Assembly (NCBI GenBank): GCA_022661535.1
Contig: JAKULF010000010.1
Location: 2,046,001 to 2,110,000 of the forward strand
Reading direction: 5' to 3'
Source: Eutypa lata
Taxonomy: Eukaryota > Ascomycota > Sordariomycetes > Xylariales > Diatrypaceae
Length of the DNA: 64,000 bases
Shown here: positions 33,750 to 45,213 of the stretch, piece after piece
Layout: each line of letters opens with the position of its first letter
Position numbering within the stretch: the stretch's first letter is position 1
Translations under genes and position numbers: made by a program
The notes under the pieces: model-generated
What the model was told of the DNA's origin: nothing
Databases searched by the model: none
The model's input: only the letters and a program-made list of their open reading frames with translations

Positions 33750-35677
33750 ATGGGAAAGTCGGGCGAGCTAGAGCGCGACGGTGAGGCCACAAAGGTGTCA
33801 TACCCGACCGTCGAGGAGAAGGGCCAGGATGGCGATGTTCCAGTTACTTCAGATGAGTCGAGCGTCTCCAACACGGGCGGTCTTGCGGGAGTCGAGAAGA
33901 TCCAGGCGACTACCAAAACATGGACGAAGCCATGGCTCATTGCGGCCTATACGTGGTATGTCGCATAATGAAATAAATTGCTTGCTGGCGATGAAAGCGA
34001 CCACATTCTAATGCTCTGTAGTATCTGGTTGATTTACTTCATCGATTCGCTATCGCAGCAGACATCGTCGTCCTTCTTGCCTTACGTGACTAGTGCATTC
34101 GGTGTTCACGGGCTCCTGGGCATAACAGGCATCGTATCCGGACTAGTCGCAGGAGTTTCCAAGCTCCCACTCGCTCGGATCATCGACACTGTCGGCCGAA
34201 TCCAGGGTCTCGTGATCATGATAATCTCCGTCGTCATCTCCCTGATCCTCATGGCGACCTGCAAGAACGTGCAGACATATGCAGCCGCTCAGACCTTCTT
34301 CTGGACGGGGATGAACGGCATCGGGTACGTCCTCGATGTCTTCACGGCGGACATGTCCTCCCTGCGGAATCGGATGATCCTATTCGGGTTTACGTCGACC
34401 CCTTATATCTGCAACACATTTGCGGGCCCGGCCGTCGGCCAGGCCTTTCTCGAGGGGAGTACGTGGCGCTGGGGCTACGGCGCCTACTCGATCATCATCC
34501 CCGCCATGTGCACGCCCGTCATTGCGATTTTCGCGATCCAGTTGCACCGGGCTAAGAAGTTAGGCAACTATGAGAAGCCGAAAAGCAACCGCACCGCTCT
34601 GCAGTCGATCTGGTACTGGGTGATTGAGCTGGATCTTGCAGGTATTCTCCTGATTGTCGCCGGTTTCTCGCTCTTTCTTTTGCCATTCAGTCTATCTACG
34701 TATCAACCGCAGGGATGGGGCTCGCCAACGATTATTTCGATGTTCGTTATCGGGGTATTGTGTCTCATCGCCTTTCCGTTCTTCGAGAAATACATTGCTC
34801 CTAAGTCATTCATACCTTTTGAGCTGTTCAAAAATAGGACGGTGTTGGCCGCCTGTCTATTGGGTGCCAATTCGTGGATTAGCTCTTAGTACGTTAATGT
34901 CTAATCTGTTACTAATTTTAATATCTCAATGCTGATTCGTGTCCAGTTGCTACAAGTTGTATTTCTCATCATACCTTCAAGTGGTATATAACCTCAGCGT
35001 TTCGCAAGCTGGTTACATCGGGAATATTTTCAACATTGTCTCCTGCGCCATCGCCGTTCCTATAGGCTTGTAAGTAATACGACCGCTAGCTCTACACAGT
35101 ACTATGTTGACAACTCCCAAATAGTCTCTTCAGATACACCGGTCGGTACAAGTGGCTCGGTTTTGTGATGGTTCCTATTCAGATTCTCGCCACTTGCTTG
35201 CTGATCAAGTTCCGGATGCCGGGGACCCACATCGGGCTGGTGGCGTTCTGCGAGGTGATCGGCGCCATAGCCGGAGGTTCGATCGTCATGCTAGAGCAGA
35301 TATCCATCATGGCGTCGGTGCCGCACCGCGACGTCGCAGTTGGCCTGGCCCTGCTCGGCATGGTCACGAGCTGCGGCGGCTCGATCGGGCAGACGATCAG
35401 CAGCGCCATCTGGACTAACACGCTCCCGAAGAACCTCGAGAAGTACCTACCCGACGACCTCAAAGCCAACGCTACCACAATCTACGGCGACCTCACCATA
35501 CAGCTAGGCTATGAGTGGGGGAGCCCCGCGCGCGACGCCATCGTCCAGGCCTATGCTGACACGCAGAAAATCATGCTCATCGCCGCGTCGGTGGCGCTGG
35601 TTGGCCCGATCATATGGGTCAGCTTGATGAAGAATAACCGTTTGGATAGGGAGCAGACCAAGGGTATGGTTTTCTAA
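33750..35677 (+). CDS. Siderophore-iron transporter (MFS, SIT family)
   Basis: Four exons, 33750-33955, 34022-34888, 34947-35069 and 35125-35677, give 582 codons with good donors (GTATGT, GTACGT, GTAAGT). A charged cytosolic N-terminus is followed by membrane helices. Family landmarks include IYFIDSLSQQTSSS in helix 1, FFWTGMNGIGYVLDVFTADM, the loop with GRYKWLG, and the C-terminal MTSCGGSIGQTISSAIWTN, all typical of the 14-TM SIT transporters (Sit1/MirB class). These take up ferric siderophores such as ferrichrome or triacetylfusarinine C by proton symport. Specificity cannot be assigned. Two iron-GATA sites in the promoter suggest SreA-type repression when iron is plentiful. No siderophore NRPS lies in the window. 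The A/T island ends only about 440 bp upstream. Confidence 0.93.
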
Positions 35678-36785
35678 GAAAACATCGTTTGTTCGTGGAA
35701 ACCCCATCGTATAATATACCTATATGCACAAGCAAACATGAATATCTACTAATACGCGGCTCTTTAAATTTCCTCAATGTGCAATGAAACTAGAATACTA
35801 GACCCGTAATGGATCTATTTCCCTTTGATAAGATGATAGACACGCTGTTAAAGTTAACACGGGCATTGGAAGGAATAAGGCTACATAATACATGTTCAGG
35901 TTCGGTTTAGACCACCTGCTCCTAACATGATTCTTTAAATCAGGCAATCTAGGCAGGAAACATCACAGATTAATAACTACCTGCGTAAATTCTCCCACCT
36001 TTTTGCAACCAGAATCATGCACATACCTAAACAAAGATAATGGGTATAGGAGTTCTCTATTAAGGGGCCCCTTTCCCCTTTTCTTTTCCCTAATTTCTGA
36101 GCGTATAATCTCTTACGGTGTCGAAGTTAAACTTCCACCCAAAATGCATTGCATCCACCCACCTTTATCGCAATATAGGTCTTGTTTAGCTGTTATGCAA
36201 TGCTGCAACAACAGCAGGCATGCAACTCAACTATCAGTCACCAAACAGAACTACAAGCAAAGTTCGGTAACCATTCGAAAACTGCAAATTTGGACCAATA
36301 GGCGCTGGTTTTTCCGACCATCCTGCCATCCAACTCGATACCTGTCAGCACACCATGACTCTTTGAGGTAAGATCTGCAACCCCATCGCCGAGTGCGTCT
36401 TACATGATATGGGATTTCTCACCCTATTCTGCTATGATCGCTACGATGCCAAGAATGCGATACTGGACTGATTGGGTTCTCAGTAGGATGTGGGGTACTA
36501 CGAGGGATTATTCAGCCAACAGTAGAGCAAATATCCAATGAGGACTTGAATGATGTTGCTGGATCCGCGTGATAGTGGACACCGGAATGCATGTGCAATG
36601 AGGTGCATATCATCGTGGTTGATGAAAGCTAGACTGCGTTGATAACGATGTTGGGGGTGCCCGCTCACCTTTCGGGTAGTGCTTATGAAAAATGATCAAA
36701 TGAATTCTCTTCGCAGAACTTGGGATGCATCAAGTTCTGAGTTTCTCAAACTCGCAAGAATACCGGGTGTCCCATCGGTATAAGC
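35678..36785. other. Intergenic, no supported gene
   Basis: About 1.1 kb with no recognised coding frame. A plus-strand frame at 36003-36371 has no domain and no splice context. Confidence 0.45.
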
Positions 36786-38777
36786 ATGATGAGGTTCTTC
36801 CTCGCTGTACTGGTAGCTACGGCCATTACTACTGCGCAGGCTCAGATACAATTCGATCTTCGGCGACAACCAAGAACTCGAACAAATAACAAAAGGCGGG
36901 GCTCGACGTACCACAGTGTTCGCCGTGATGAGACGGTCCCTATCAACCTCCGACATGACGATGGCCTGGGCGTCTACTTCGTCACAGCTATTGTTGGTAC
37001 TCCAGGCCAAACATTAGATTTACAAGTGCGCTCAGACCAGGCTTTGTCCTGGTTTCCATCAAGTAACTCTACATATTGCATTCAAGACCTATATAGGACC
37101 TGCGCTGAACATGGCTCCTGTACGTCAGAAAGCAAAGTCACTTCAATCATAAGACGGTGTGTAACTAACAGTCCTGACTCTCTCTCTTTAGTCAATCAAA
37201 ATTTATCTTCTACGTTCCAAATCACGACCACCGAGTGGGAACGAAGCCAAACTCTGTTAAATGGAACTAGGCGATTAATCGAGAAGGGCTACATCTTCAA
37301 CGACACACTGACCATTGACGACGTCTCCGTGAGCAACCTGTCAATGGGAGTGTCTTACGAGTCTGGCCCGTTCAACAGTGGTATCTTGGGTTTAGGTTAT
37401 GGTGGTGATGAGATGACACTCCCGCATGACAACTTAGTGGTCCAACTTGTCTCGAAGGGGATGATACCGACTGAATCATACAGTATCTGGCTAAACGGAG
37501 ATGACGCAAAAGCTGGGTCCCTTCTGTTTGGTGCCATTGATACCACTAAGTATGATGGGGACTTGACTATTATCCAGTTCTTCAACACCCCAGACTTGCA
37601 CTCCAGGATATGGCTATCCTCACTTGAAGCTTCCAGTCCGTCGGGGACAGACGTACTGCATGGGGATCCCCCCTTCCCCCTAGTCTTCGCCATTGGAACA
37701 ACCACTACTTCTTTGCCATCCGACCTAGCTCAACACATGTGGGCAGTGGCAGGCGCCGAGTATAGAAGCGATCTTTCGGTTCCAGTCATATCATGCAATC
37801 TACGTGACAGTGCCGGATCATACCGTTTCAGGTTAGGTGGACCGGAAGGACCGCTTGTCAACGTGCCTCTTGAGAACTTCATAATGACACCCTCGATCTC
37901 TGCTGACTGGTTCGAGGAGTCGAACGTCCCGGCAAACGACTCGCTGTGCATATTCAGTATCGTGAATACCACGAATGCTACCCAATGGTGGATTGGCGAA
38001 GACTTCCTACGCGCTACATACTTGGTGGTCGATTTGTACAATCAGGAGGTCGCAATCGCACCGCAGGTGAAGTATAATGTCACCGAGTCGAACATAGTAC
38101 CCTTTGTTGCTCATGGTGCGGAAGTCCCTAGTGCAACGTATGCACCGTCTCAGCCAACGGAAACGCCCACTAGTATACCGACCACGACTTTTGTTGAGGT
38201 ATTCACGTCGAGCACGTATGCCGCAGCCGCCGGGTTCGCCAGTCTCACTAATACGCCTACACCCCAGCCTACTGAGACAACAATGCCGTCAAGCGGAGGT
38301 CTGAGTAGGGGTGCAAAGATCGGCATCGGCGTTGGTGTGCCCCTAGGTGTGATACTTCTTGGTCTGTTGGTGTTCGCATTATGGAGATACATGAGGAGCC
38401 AACGGCCGCCTCGGTATTCACCGGAAGGAGAGGCTGCACAGCCTGTCTCAGAGCTACCACCGAAGGAGAGCATCGTGACGCCAGAACTACCGGGTGCTGA
38501 TGTCTCAACGATTAATCAAAGCTCTCCAGCAGAACTTTCTCCGAGCACTAGTCCGGGCTTGAGCTCGATGCGTTTTGGTAGCCCAAGCGAGGGGTACGCC
38601 GATATTTACACGGGGCAACGTAGTGAGAGCGTTGCGGGTGGGAGGAATATGTCGCAGAACTCGGACTACATTTCAGAGTTAGATGCCGGTACAGATGTTG
38701 ATAACCAGCCGGGGATAGAGAGGTCTGGCAGCAGTAGGGCAACGAGTAGATGGAGCTTCGGGTGGAGAAACAAATGA
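36786..38777 (+). CDS. Membrane-anchored aspartic-protease-like protein, catalytic Asp residues lost
   Basis: One exon of 663 codons. A signal peptide (cleaved after about residue 20, TAQAQ) is followed by a pepsin fold: VGTPGQTLDL, a flap region, FNSGILGLGYGG, GSLLFGAIDTTKYDGDL, and the second lobe ending WWIGEDFLRATYLVVDL. A Ser/Thr/Pro stalk, a membrane helix at residues about 512-536, and a cytosolic tail follow, so the layout is like yapsin/SAP-type surface proteases. The active-site sequences are changed. Where the first DTGS should be there is RSDQ (Arg82), and where the second DTG should be there is AIG (Ala302). The frame is otherwise open and conserved, so this looks like a maintained pseudoprotease, not decay. 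It may bind peptides or wall components, but that function is unproven. Several N-glycosylation sites are present. Confidence 0.85.
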   Translation: MMRFFLAVLVATAITTAQAQIQFDLRRQPRTRTNNKRRGSTYHSVRRDETVPINLRHDDGLGVYFVTAIVGTPGQTLDLQVRSDQALSWFPSSNSTYCIQDLYRTCAEHGSCTSESKVTSIIRRCVTNSPDSLSLVNQNLSSTFQITTTEWERSQTLLNGTRRLIEKGYIFNDTLTIDDVSVSNLSMGVSYESGPFNSGILGLGYGGDEMTLPHDNLVVQLVSKGMIPTESYSIWLNGDDAKAGSLLFGAIDTTKYDGDLTIIQFFNTPDLHSRIWLSSLEASSPSGTDVLHGDPPFPLVFAIGTTTTSLPSDLAQHMWAVAGAEYRSDLSVPVISCNLRDSAGSYRFRLGGPEGPLVNVPLENFIMTPSISADWFEESNVPANDSLCIFSIVNTTNATQWWIGEDFLRATYLVVDLYNQEVAIAPQVKYNVTESNIVPFVAHGAEVPSATYAPSQPTETPTSIPTTTFVEVFTSSTYAAAAGFASLTNTPTPQPTETTMPSSGGLSRGAKIGIGVGVPLGVILLGLLVFALWRYMRSQRPPRYSPEGEAAQPVSELPPKESIVTPELPGADVSTINQSSPAELSPSTSPGLSSMRFGSPSEGYADIYTGQRSESVAGGRNMSQNSDYISELDAGTDVDNQPGIERSGSSRATSRWSFGWRNK

Positions 38778-39581
38778 ATGGTTGTATTTTGATGTAGCGG
38801 GAGCTGTAATACACGGTATCAGTTATGGATAGGATAATGAGGAGTATAGAACCACGTTTCAAGTGGCGGAGTATAAATGTAATCAAAAGATATACCTGTA
38901 GCTTTTCTGCCAATTTTTGCAACTTGAACGTGAATATCCCGTTGAATAATGCTAATTTTAATGATTATGACTTAGGTTTGTGTAACGGCGTGGCTACTCA
39001 AAGACAATGGCCGTTATACTCCACACCGGTATACATAATTCCAAGTCAACAGTTATAATCTTCAATTAGTTACACACATGATCAACGTCGACTTGTGTAA
39101 CCAATATGGACAGCTTGATGTCAACAGTTATTGATAGACAGTGTAGCTAGGTAGCAAAATTTCTTATATTAGCAATATTCTCGTTTAAGACTATTAAATC
39201 CCAACTTTCTAATATGTCAGCATACGGGGCCAGTGTGGAAAACAGATAGGTGTAACATTAAAGCGCATCAAACATCATCTTTGAAATATAAATAATAGCC
39301 GTCCCAGATCTCATTTAATGGACAATGCTCTCGAGAAGATGAAAGAATGCGGAGAGCGCGTACGTATTGTGCTGGTTAGTTCACCAGGAGCTGTGTATAC
39401 TTGCGGAGAAGACAGTTTTATTTATTGGAGATTTGTTCTTTGTAGAACCTATCTTGGTCGAGAGAGATCTTCTCAATCTTGTCACTGGGTGTATTTCTTC
39501 TGCTAGGTGGTAAGGCTAAACAAGGGAACAGGTTAAAAACCACGCAGACGAAAGCAGTCACAACCAGAGCCAGTCAGGGGT

Positions 39582-39626
<45 letters not shown>

Positions 39627-42600
39627 ATCTCGAAGTGTGTCATGCTTGTACCAAGCCCGGAATGAGGAAGCCATGTTTGGATATGACATCTATAGAGAAC
39701 GTCAAAGGGTCATCTGTCTCCTATCACTGTCGCAAAGAGCTTCAGAAATCCAAGCCAGGAGTTTCAGCACAAATTTGAACTTGCCGTAACAGTGTCTGGC
39801 GAACATAAACAACTTGAGGACCACAGATCTCTCCCCGCAATGGCTACCTTCATCATGGAGGGTCCATAAGAAAGACGACCCTTATCAGGTTTTTATATAC
39901 GAGTTGCCGAGTAGATTGACGGACATCGAAGAGGTCCTTTATTCTGATGGCAAAAGCACGATCCGAAATGATACCTGAGTGGTTTTACAGTAATGCATGA
40001 TGAAGGGTAAGGATGACATTCCTGTATGTATTTTATGATTAAGTGCGTATTAGGTAGGACTGAATAACCCTGCGTACGTACCACTTGTTTGCCATCGATT
40101 GAAGTTAATTCTGCAAAGGGGAATCACGGGCCACGGGATTACATAAGCACCCCTATTCCGAAAACCGACAATATGTGAATTTGATTTAAATTCAAGCAAG
40201 AAATAGGCATTAACATTGAATGGATGTTATAAATCCGGGATATACTTTGATACACAATCGAATTGAAAAATGCATTCAGCTTTAAGAGAATGTTGTATCA
40301 TATTTAACTGTTACCATCGCAAGCAAGTGATGGGTTAGGGGTACAGTTGACCCACAAATAGGGCTGTGTTGCACTGCAATGCTCGGGAGAGTTCCGCGGT
40401 GGTAAAAAACCTGCAAGACAGGATGATTTCTCCTATGGTACTTAGATACAATACGTATGTAAGCGGACTTAACATTCTAGACAAGCACCTTCACTCCGCC
40501 CTGTGTGCCCAATAGCTACTGCACGCAATGGCGTGCATCATATCTGGCATACCTCGAAACAAAAGTTCATGGCAATTACCTGCTTTCCCCATAATTCCCC
40601 ACGTGCGCTAAAATGCTGAAAGTTTAAACTGGCATGCAATGATCGCTATGGACAATATGATTGGGCAAACAGGTGCATTAGTGAAAGCTTAGACCACATC
40701 TAAATAGCATTGTTGCAGCTGACGCTAATTCTGGCCGTTAGTTGACTACATGCTACTTTGATAAATCTGAAAGAGTTATTAACTATATCAGATGGATTTA
40801 AAGCCATGTTATGTTGTTAGAAGATAGTTAGATGATGATAGGAGGCAAATGTAAAAGAACAAAGAATGGGGGGAGAGAGACAGTGTTCGCAACGCAACAA
40901 TGGTAGCTGAAGCTTTACGAGGAACTTGAAGCACCTACCATCAGTTAGTCATTTTTGTTTGTCTCCTTTTCTTTATTCTCGAGTACCAACATTCTTGAAC
41001 AATGCGGGCCGCGGCACAAAGCAGCATCTTGCCACTGCGGCGGCCCGCAGTTAACCTAAGTTTGTCGTTGTATGCTATGCACCAAGTTCTTGCTTGGAAT
41101 TCTGATGCCGTGGTTGAGCAATAGGAAGTGAAAGCTCATAGCTAGAGACCCACTTTCAGTACAACCTTTATCCTCAGCATTCTTTGTTCCTGAGAATCGG
41201 TCCCGTGTAAGAGCCAGTCATAGTAGCACTGCCATGAGTAAAGTTTCGAAACCCGGACTCATGACGACTGGAATTCTTTGAAAGCATGGCTATAATAAGA
41301 TAAACCAAGCCACTTGTACAGTGATGGTACACCAAATCCGCCTTTTCCGTGCCCAGCGCAGTACAAAGCATGGTATTCTGTACCATGGCCACCACACAAT
41401 CTTGGTAGTAGCCTAAGGAGCAATCACTTCTTTGTTGAAGTAACTCGTGTTGGTTATGTATCGTTTTTGTAGTGGACCACTACCATATATTGCCTTCAGT
41501 ATGGCAACAACGTTCCAACATGGTGGGCAGAAGCAAATATATATATTTCAGTCTACTTAGCCGAGTGCCCAGTAAGTTCGTGTAGATCAAGTCACCCGTC
41601 GTTGTTACTTTCAAGCACTATATATCACCATATACCGAATAATACTCCTATCACTCTACTTCCGGCTATATTTCTATACAAAGCTAGAATAAGGGCTACA
41701 TCGTGATCTATCTCCGCATCACTTACGATATTATCCTTCGGAAACCTAAGTTTGTACCAAAACTGGATTCCGTCAACTCTTTTCCAGACACCCGAAATCA
41801 CACGCAATGCATAATAATGCTAACATTCCATAAACGTCAAACTCCTCAAAAAATCACGCCTCAAAAATCGATCATCTCAACAACCATTTCCGGTGATAGT
41901 CACCCCGACAAAAGAAACCATATTCATACGTCTTTTGAAGGAGCCGAAAAGCTGGATGTAGTTCAGCGACTACATTCTGAAGAGAATGGGTCGGTCAGAG
42001 ATAAACCCTGAGTATTTAAGAGACAGATTCTAGTACGTTATATTCAAGTGAACCCCCCCCCCCCGGTCATGTTATATATGTACTGACATCGGCACAGGTA
42101 GCGATACTGTAGTGACAAGAGTTTCTTCCAGCACAACGATACTATGACACAAATTTCCTATGAGTTCATGTAGAATGTTACAAAACAAAGGCGATTTATG
42201 CCAACACTATTACTGACTCGAGTGGGCATGACGGTGTAGAATGCAAAGGCTACACTCCTACATTACCCAAAGCAATTTCTTTTTGGCTCGGGAGTTGTCG
42301 GCCGTCTTGCGTCGCCATATATTATGAACACTAGTCAATGGGAGGCGTGCTGGGCTTGGGAGTATCTACAGTCCTTGCTAGCATGGGATCAGACTGTATC
42401 ACTTATGAAAATCAACGTCGCTTTACTATGCATACAACACCTGTCACTTTTAGGCATGACAGTGCTGGGCAGAATTACTAGACAGGCTACTTATCTAGCA
42501 CATATACGTGTCCTTGTCTATTTCATAGTTAGATATTGCCAGATGATTTCTGAATCGACTAGTTTGTGAGGGACTTATGAGAGATAACTTTTAAGTTGGT

Positions 42601-43293
42601 TAATGTTAGTGTTAAATACCTTGAAACTTAATCCACGACTTTTCTAATACTAATTAATGTAAGGCATTAATTATATTAAGTTACATTTATCCCTGCTTAT
42701 AGCTGAGGCTAAATTGGGTAACAAAACCAGATTCAGTACAATGGTAGGTTCATAATACACTATCAAGTGTTATTTTAAATAAGTCAAAAACCGTACATAA
42801 ATGTAGAACAGAACAATATATTCAGCAGTAACGAAGCATCGGATATTAACATATATAATATAACGACTAAACCATCATTGTATTGTCACTCGATGCATGA
42901 AATATTCGTATTGTTTAAGTTAAGAATCGTTTCTAAAATGGGTAGTGCGAATTAAATTACTATCATAGATAATATAATATGTACTGGTCCGTAAATTCTT
43001 TCAAGCTAGATGTGTTCTATCTAAACCGGGGTTGAAACGTGAAACTATAAGCTTAATAATAATTTACTAAACTTACCATAATACAAAAGTGTACGAAAAG
43101 TCAGAATTCTTGACATTTGTTACATGCAGAGCTAAATTGTATGTAAATAAAGTAATCCAGCCACCTTACTAACCATGAATTCACATACCTAAGGCGAAAA
43201 CTTATAGTGAATATAAGAAACTTAACTGCTACCACCAATATTGACCCTTAGCTTTTAAAGGCCTGATACGTGTTCATTAAATATAGGAAATAT
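38778..43293. other. Gene-poor 4.5-kb spacer
   Basis: No open frame in this interval has a domain I recognise. It contains a (GA)20 microsatellite, a run of C at about 42050-42064, and otherwise AT-rich unique-looking sequence. Degraded transposon remnants may be present but could not be identified. Confidence 0.5.
39585..39624. repeat. (GA)20 microsatellite
   Basis: Forty bases of uninterrupted GA dinucleotides. Likely length-polymorphic. Confidence 0.97.
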
Positions 43294-45213
43294 CTACCAA
43301 AGCGTTGCTCGTTGCATGGTTTCGTTAGACCATATATTCCCCAATAACTCCAAAGTATGGCGCCCGGATACCCAGGTTATAAAATCAACGTCCTCTATGT
43401 CACAGTCAAAGCCTTTAACAGTTCGCTCGCACCTACCAATCAACTGATAACCCCTGGCACAAGGGCGCACAATGAACTCTCCACAGGCTCCCTTGAACGA
43501 ACAAATAATATCCCCTTCGAGAGGTATCACATGTGACTGTGTTAGGATTCCAATAGTGCCATTAGTACAGCAAAACAGATGCTTATTCTGAATAGACTCG
43601 GCAATGGTGCTCCAAAGATCTTCTGCGTAATATTCTTCAATTGGGCAAGATGAATTTAATGAATGCCCAGATGCTAGGTTTTCTTGAGAAAAACAACGCA
43701 GAGATTCATCGTACCCAGGTAAGTAGTATAAGGAGTTGCGTGATGCAATCAAATGCCAGCTATAGTCGGGTAACTGCCGTTCCTGGAGATCAAAACGTAT
43801 GAGTAGCTCGTAGAGTCTTTTCCTAAACTTCATCCTTGCCTTCGGGTCAACTTTCTGTGACACAAACATTTCTTCTACTATTCGAAAGCAGTTGTCCAGC
43901 CAAGCAATGCGATCCGCAGTCGAGTTTGGTGGTATCAATTTTGGGCCAATCCCTCTAACTTCTGTGAATTTTAACAGATCTAGCTCCAGCCCTCGACCAT
44001 TCCCTACAATCCGAAAATGTGCACCAGGATAGCGTTCCTCATTGTCACCCATTGCATTAGGTGACGAATTCTTCCAATCAGGCACCCATGATGGAAGTTC
44101 TTTAGAAAGCCCAGATGTATATTGAATAATGTCGATGAGGCCGGCACTTTCCAATATGTAAGTCGCGTATTCCGTGAGTACCTGGGCTGAAGACTTGAAG
44201 TAACTTGGAAGTAATTGTGTCGGTATTGAAAACGGCAATAGTCCCACCATCGCATAAAAGGTGTCGCGTGGATCTGTGGCGTGAAATTCACCAGCCACCA
44301 TCGCTAGTATCCATGCGAGTTGCGTTCCCAAAGGTTTAAGTTTCTCCGGGTTCTTGTAGGGTATATTGTGTGCATACCAGATATTTATTATTCTGTATAC
44401 ACTTACCAAAACAGTAGGGAGTCTCAGTAGTGGGGTATGTTCCATCCTGAACACCCACCACATGACAGCTTGCCAGAGATACATGAAACGCAGTTGTAGA
44501 CTACCGCAATGTATAATGGGCGACTTCTCTGGAAACCACCATCGTGGTTTAGGACGAACTGACACTTCCTGAATAACCCATATTCTTTCAAACCAAATTC
44601 TAGATCGCACGAACTCGCAAAGGTCCTGTTGCTTGCTCCAGAGGCTGTCATAGCCGTGCTTTCGCGTAATGACGTCTTGCTCTTCTGTGAAGCAACAACC
44701 AGCCAGCTCTTCAACGAATTCGAAGATTGATTTGACTTTTCCACGGGTGAATGGGGCATAGTTGCCAACCCATATCAAGACTTGGCGTGCACATTTGTAA
44801 ATATCACGCATCCTCTGAATTTCGCGAGCTCTCTCAGCCTTGTCTGTCTGATTGATGCACAAGCTGTCAATCCAGAGTCGCCTTGGGGACTCGTTCAATC
44901 GGAGAAATTGGAGTCCCATATAGAGATTGGTGGTCACCGGGTATACACGACCGTCCAACATGATTGGTTTTGTGACAGTCGCATCCCCCCAGACGTAGGA
45001 TACCGCCTCGTAGTCAGCATCTGGAACAAGTTGAATATGTTCAAGCTGGCAAACTATAGGATCACCAAAGCTTCCCGGGTGTAGAATGACAATACGGATT
45101 TCAGATCCACTAACGATTGGCCTATGCGGGGATATGCCCTTGAAGCTCTCCATGGCCCCGATATTATATGAGGAGTTACCGTCGTTAAAGAAATATGGCT
45201 GTTGACTTTTCAA
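43294..45213 (-). CDS. HET-domain protein (heterokaryon incompatibility type)
   Basis: A single open frame of 639 codons. The HET domain has its three conserved blocks in order: YEAVSYVWGD near residue 88, LWIDSLCINQ near residue 130, and RIWVIQEV near residue 212. A long C-terminal region follows with no second recognised domain (no NACHT, ankyrin or WD repeats). HET proteins trigger programmed cell death on contact between incompatible strains, and many paralogues in fungal genomes have unknown partners. A second in-frame ATG at 45153 lies close to the start of conserved sequence and could be the true start. The frame is AT-rich compared with the PKS but intact. Confidence 0.9.
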   Translation of the reverse strand: MKSQQPYFFNDGNSSYNIGAMESFKGISPHRPIVSGSEIRIVILHPGSFGDPIVCQLEHIQLVPDADYEAVSYVWGDATVTKPIMLDGRVYPVTTNLYMGLQFLRLNESPRRLWIDSLCINQTDKAERAREIQRMRDIYKCARQVLIWVGNYAPFTRGKVKSIFEFVEELAGCCFTEEQDVITRKHGYDSLWSKQQDLCEFVRSRIWFERIWVIQEVSVRPKPRWWFPEKSPIIHCGSLQLRFMYLWQAVMWWVFRMEHTPLLRLPTVLVSVYRIINIWYAHNIPYKNPEKLKPLGTQLAWILAMVAGEFHATDPRDTFYAMVGLLPFSIPTQLLPSYFKSSAQVLTEYATYILESAGLIDIIQYTSGLSKELPSWVPDWKNSSPNAMGDNEERYPGAHFRIVGNGRGLELDLLKFTEVRGIGPKLIPPNSTADRIAWLDNCFRIVEEMFVSQKVDPKARMKFRKRLYELLIRFDLQERQLPDYSWHLIASRNSLYYLPGYDESLRCFSQENLASGHSLNSSCPIEEYYAEDLWSTIAESIQNKHLFCCTNGTIGILTQSHVIPLEGDIICSFKGACGEFIVRPCARGYQLIGRCERTVKGFDCDIEDVDFITWVSGRHTLELLGNIWSNETMQRATLW

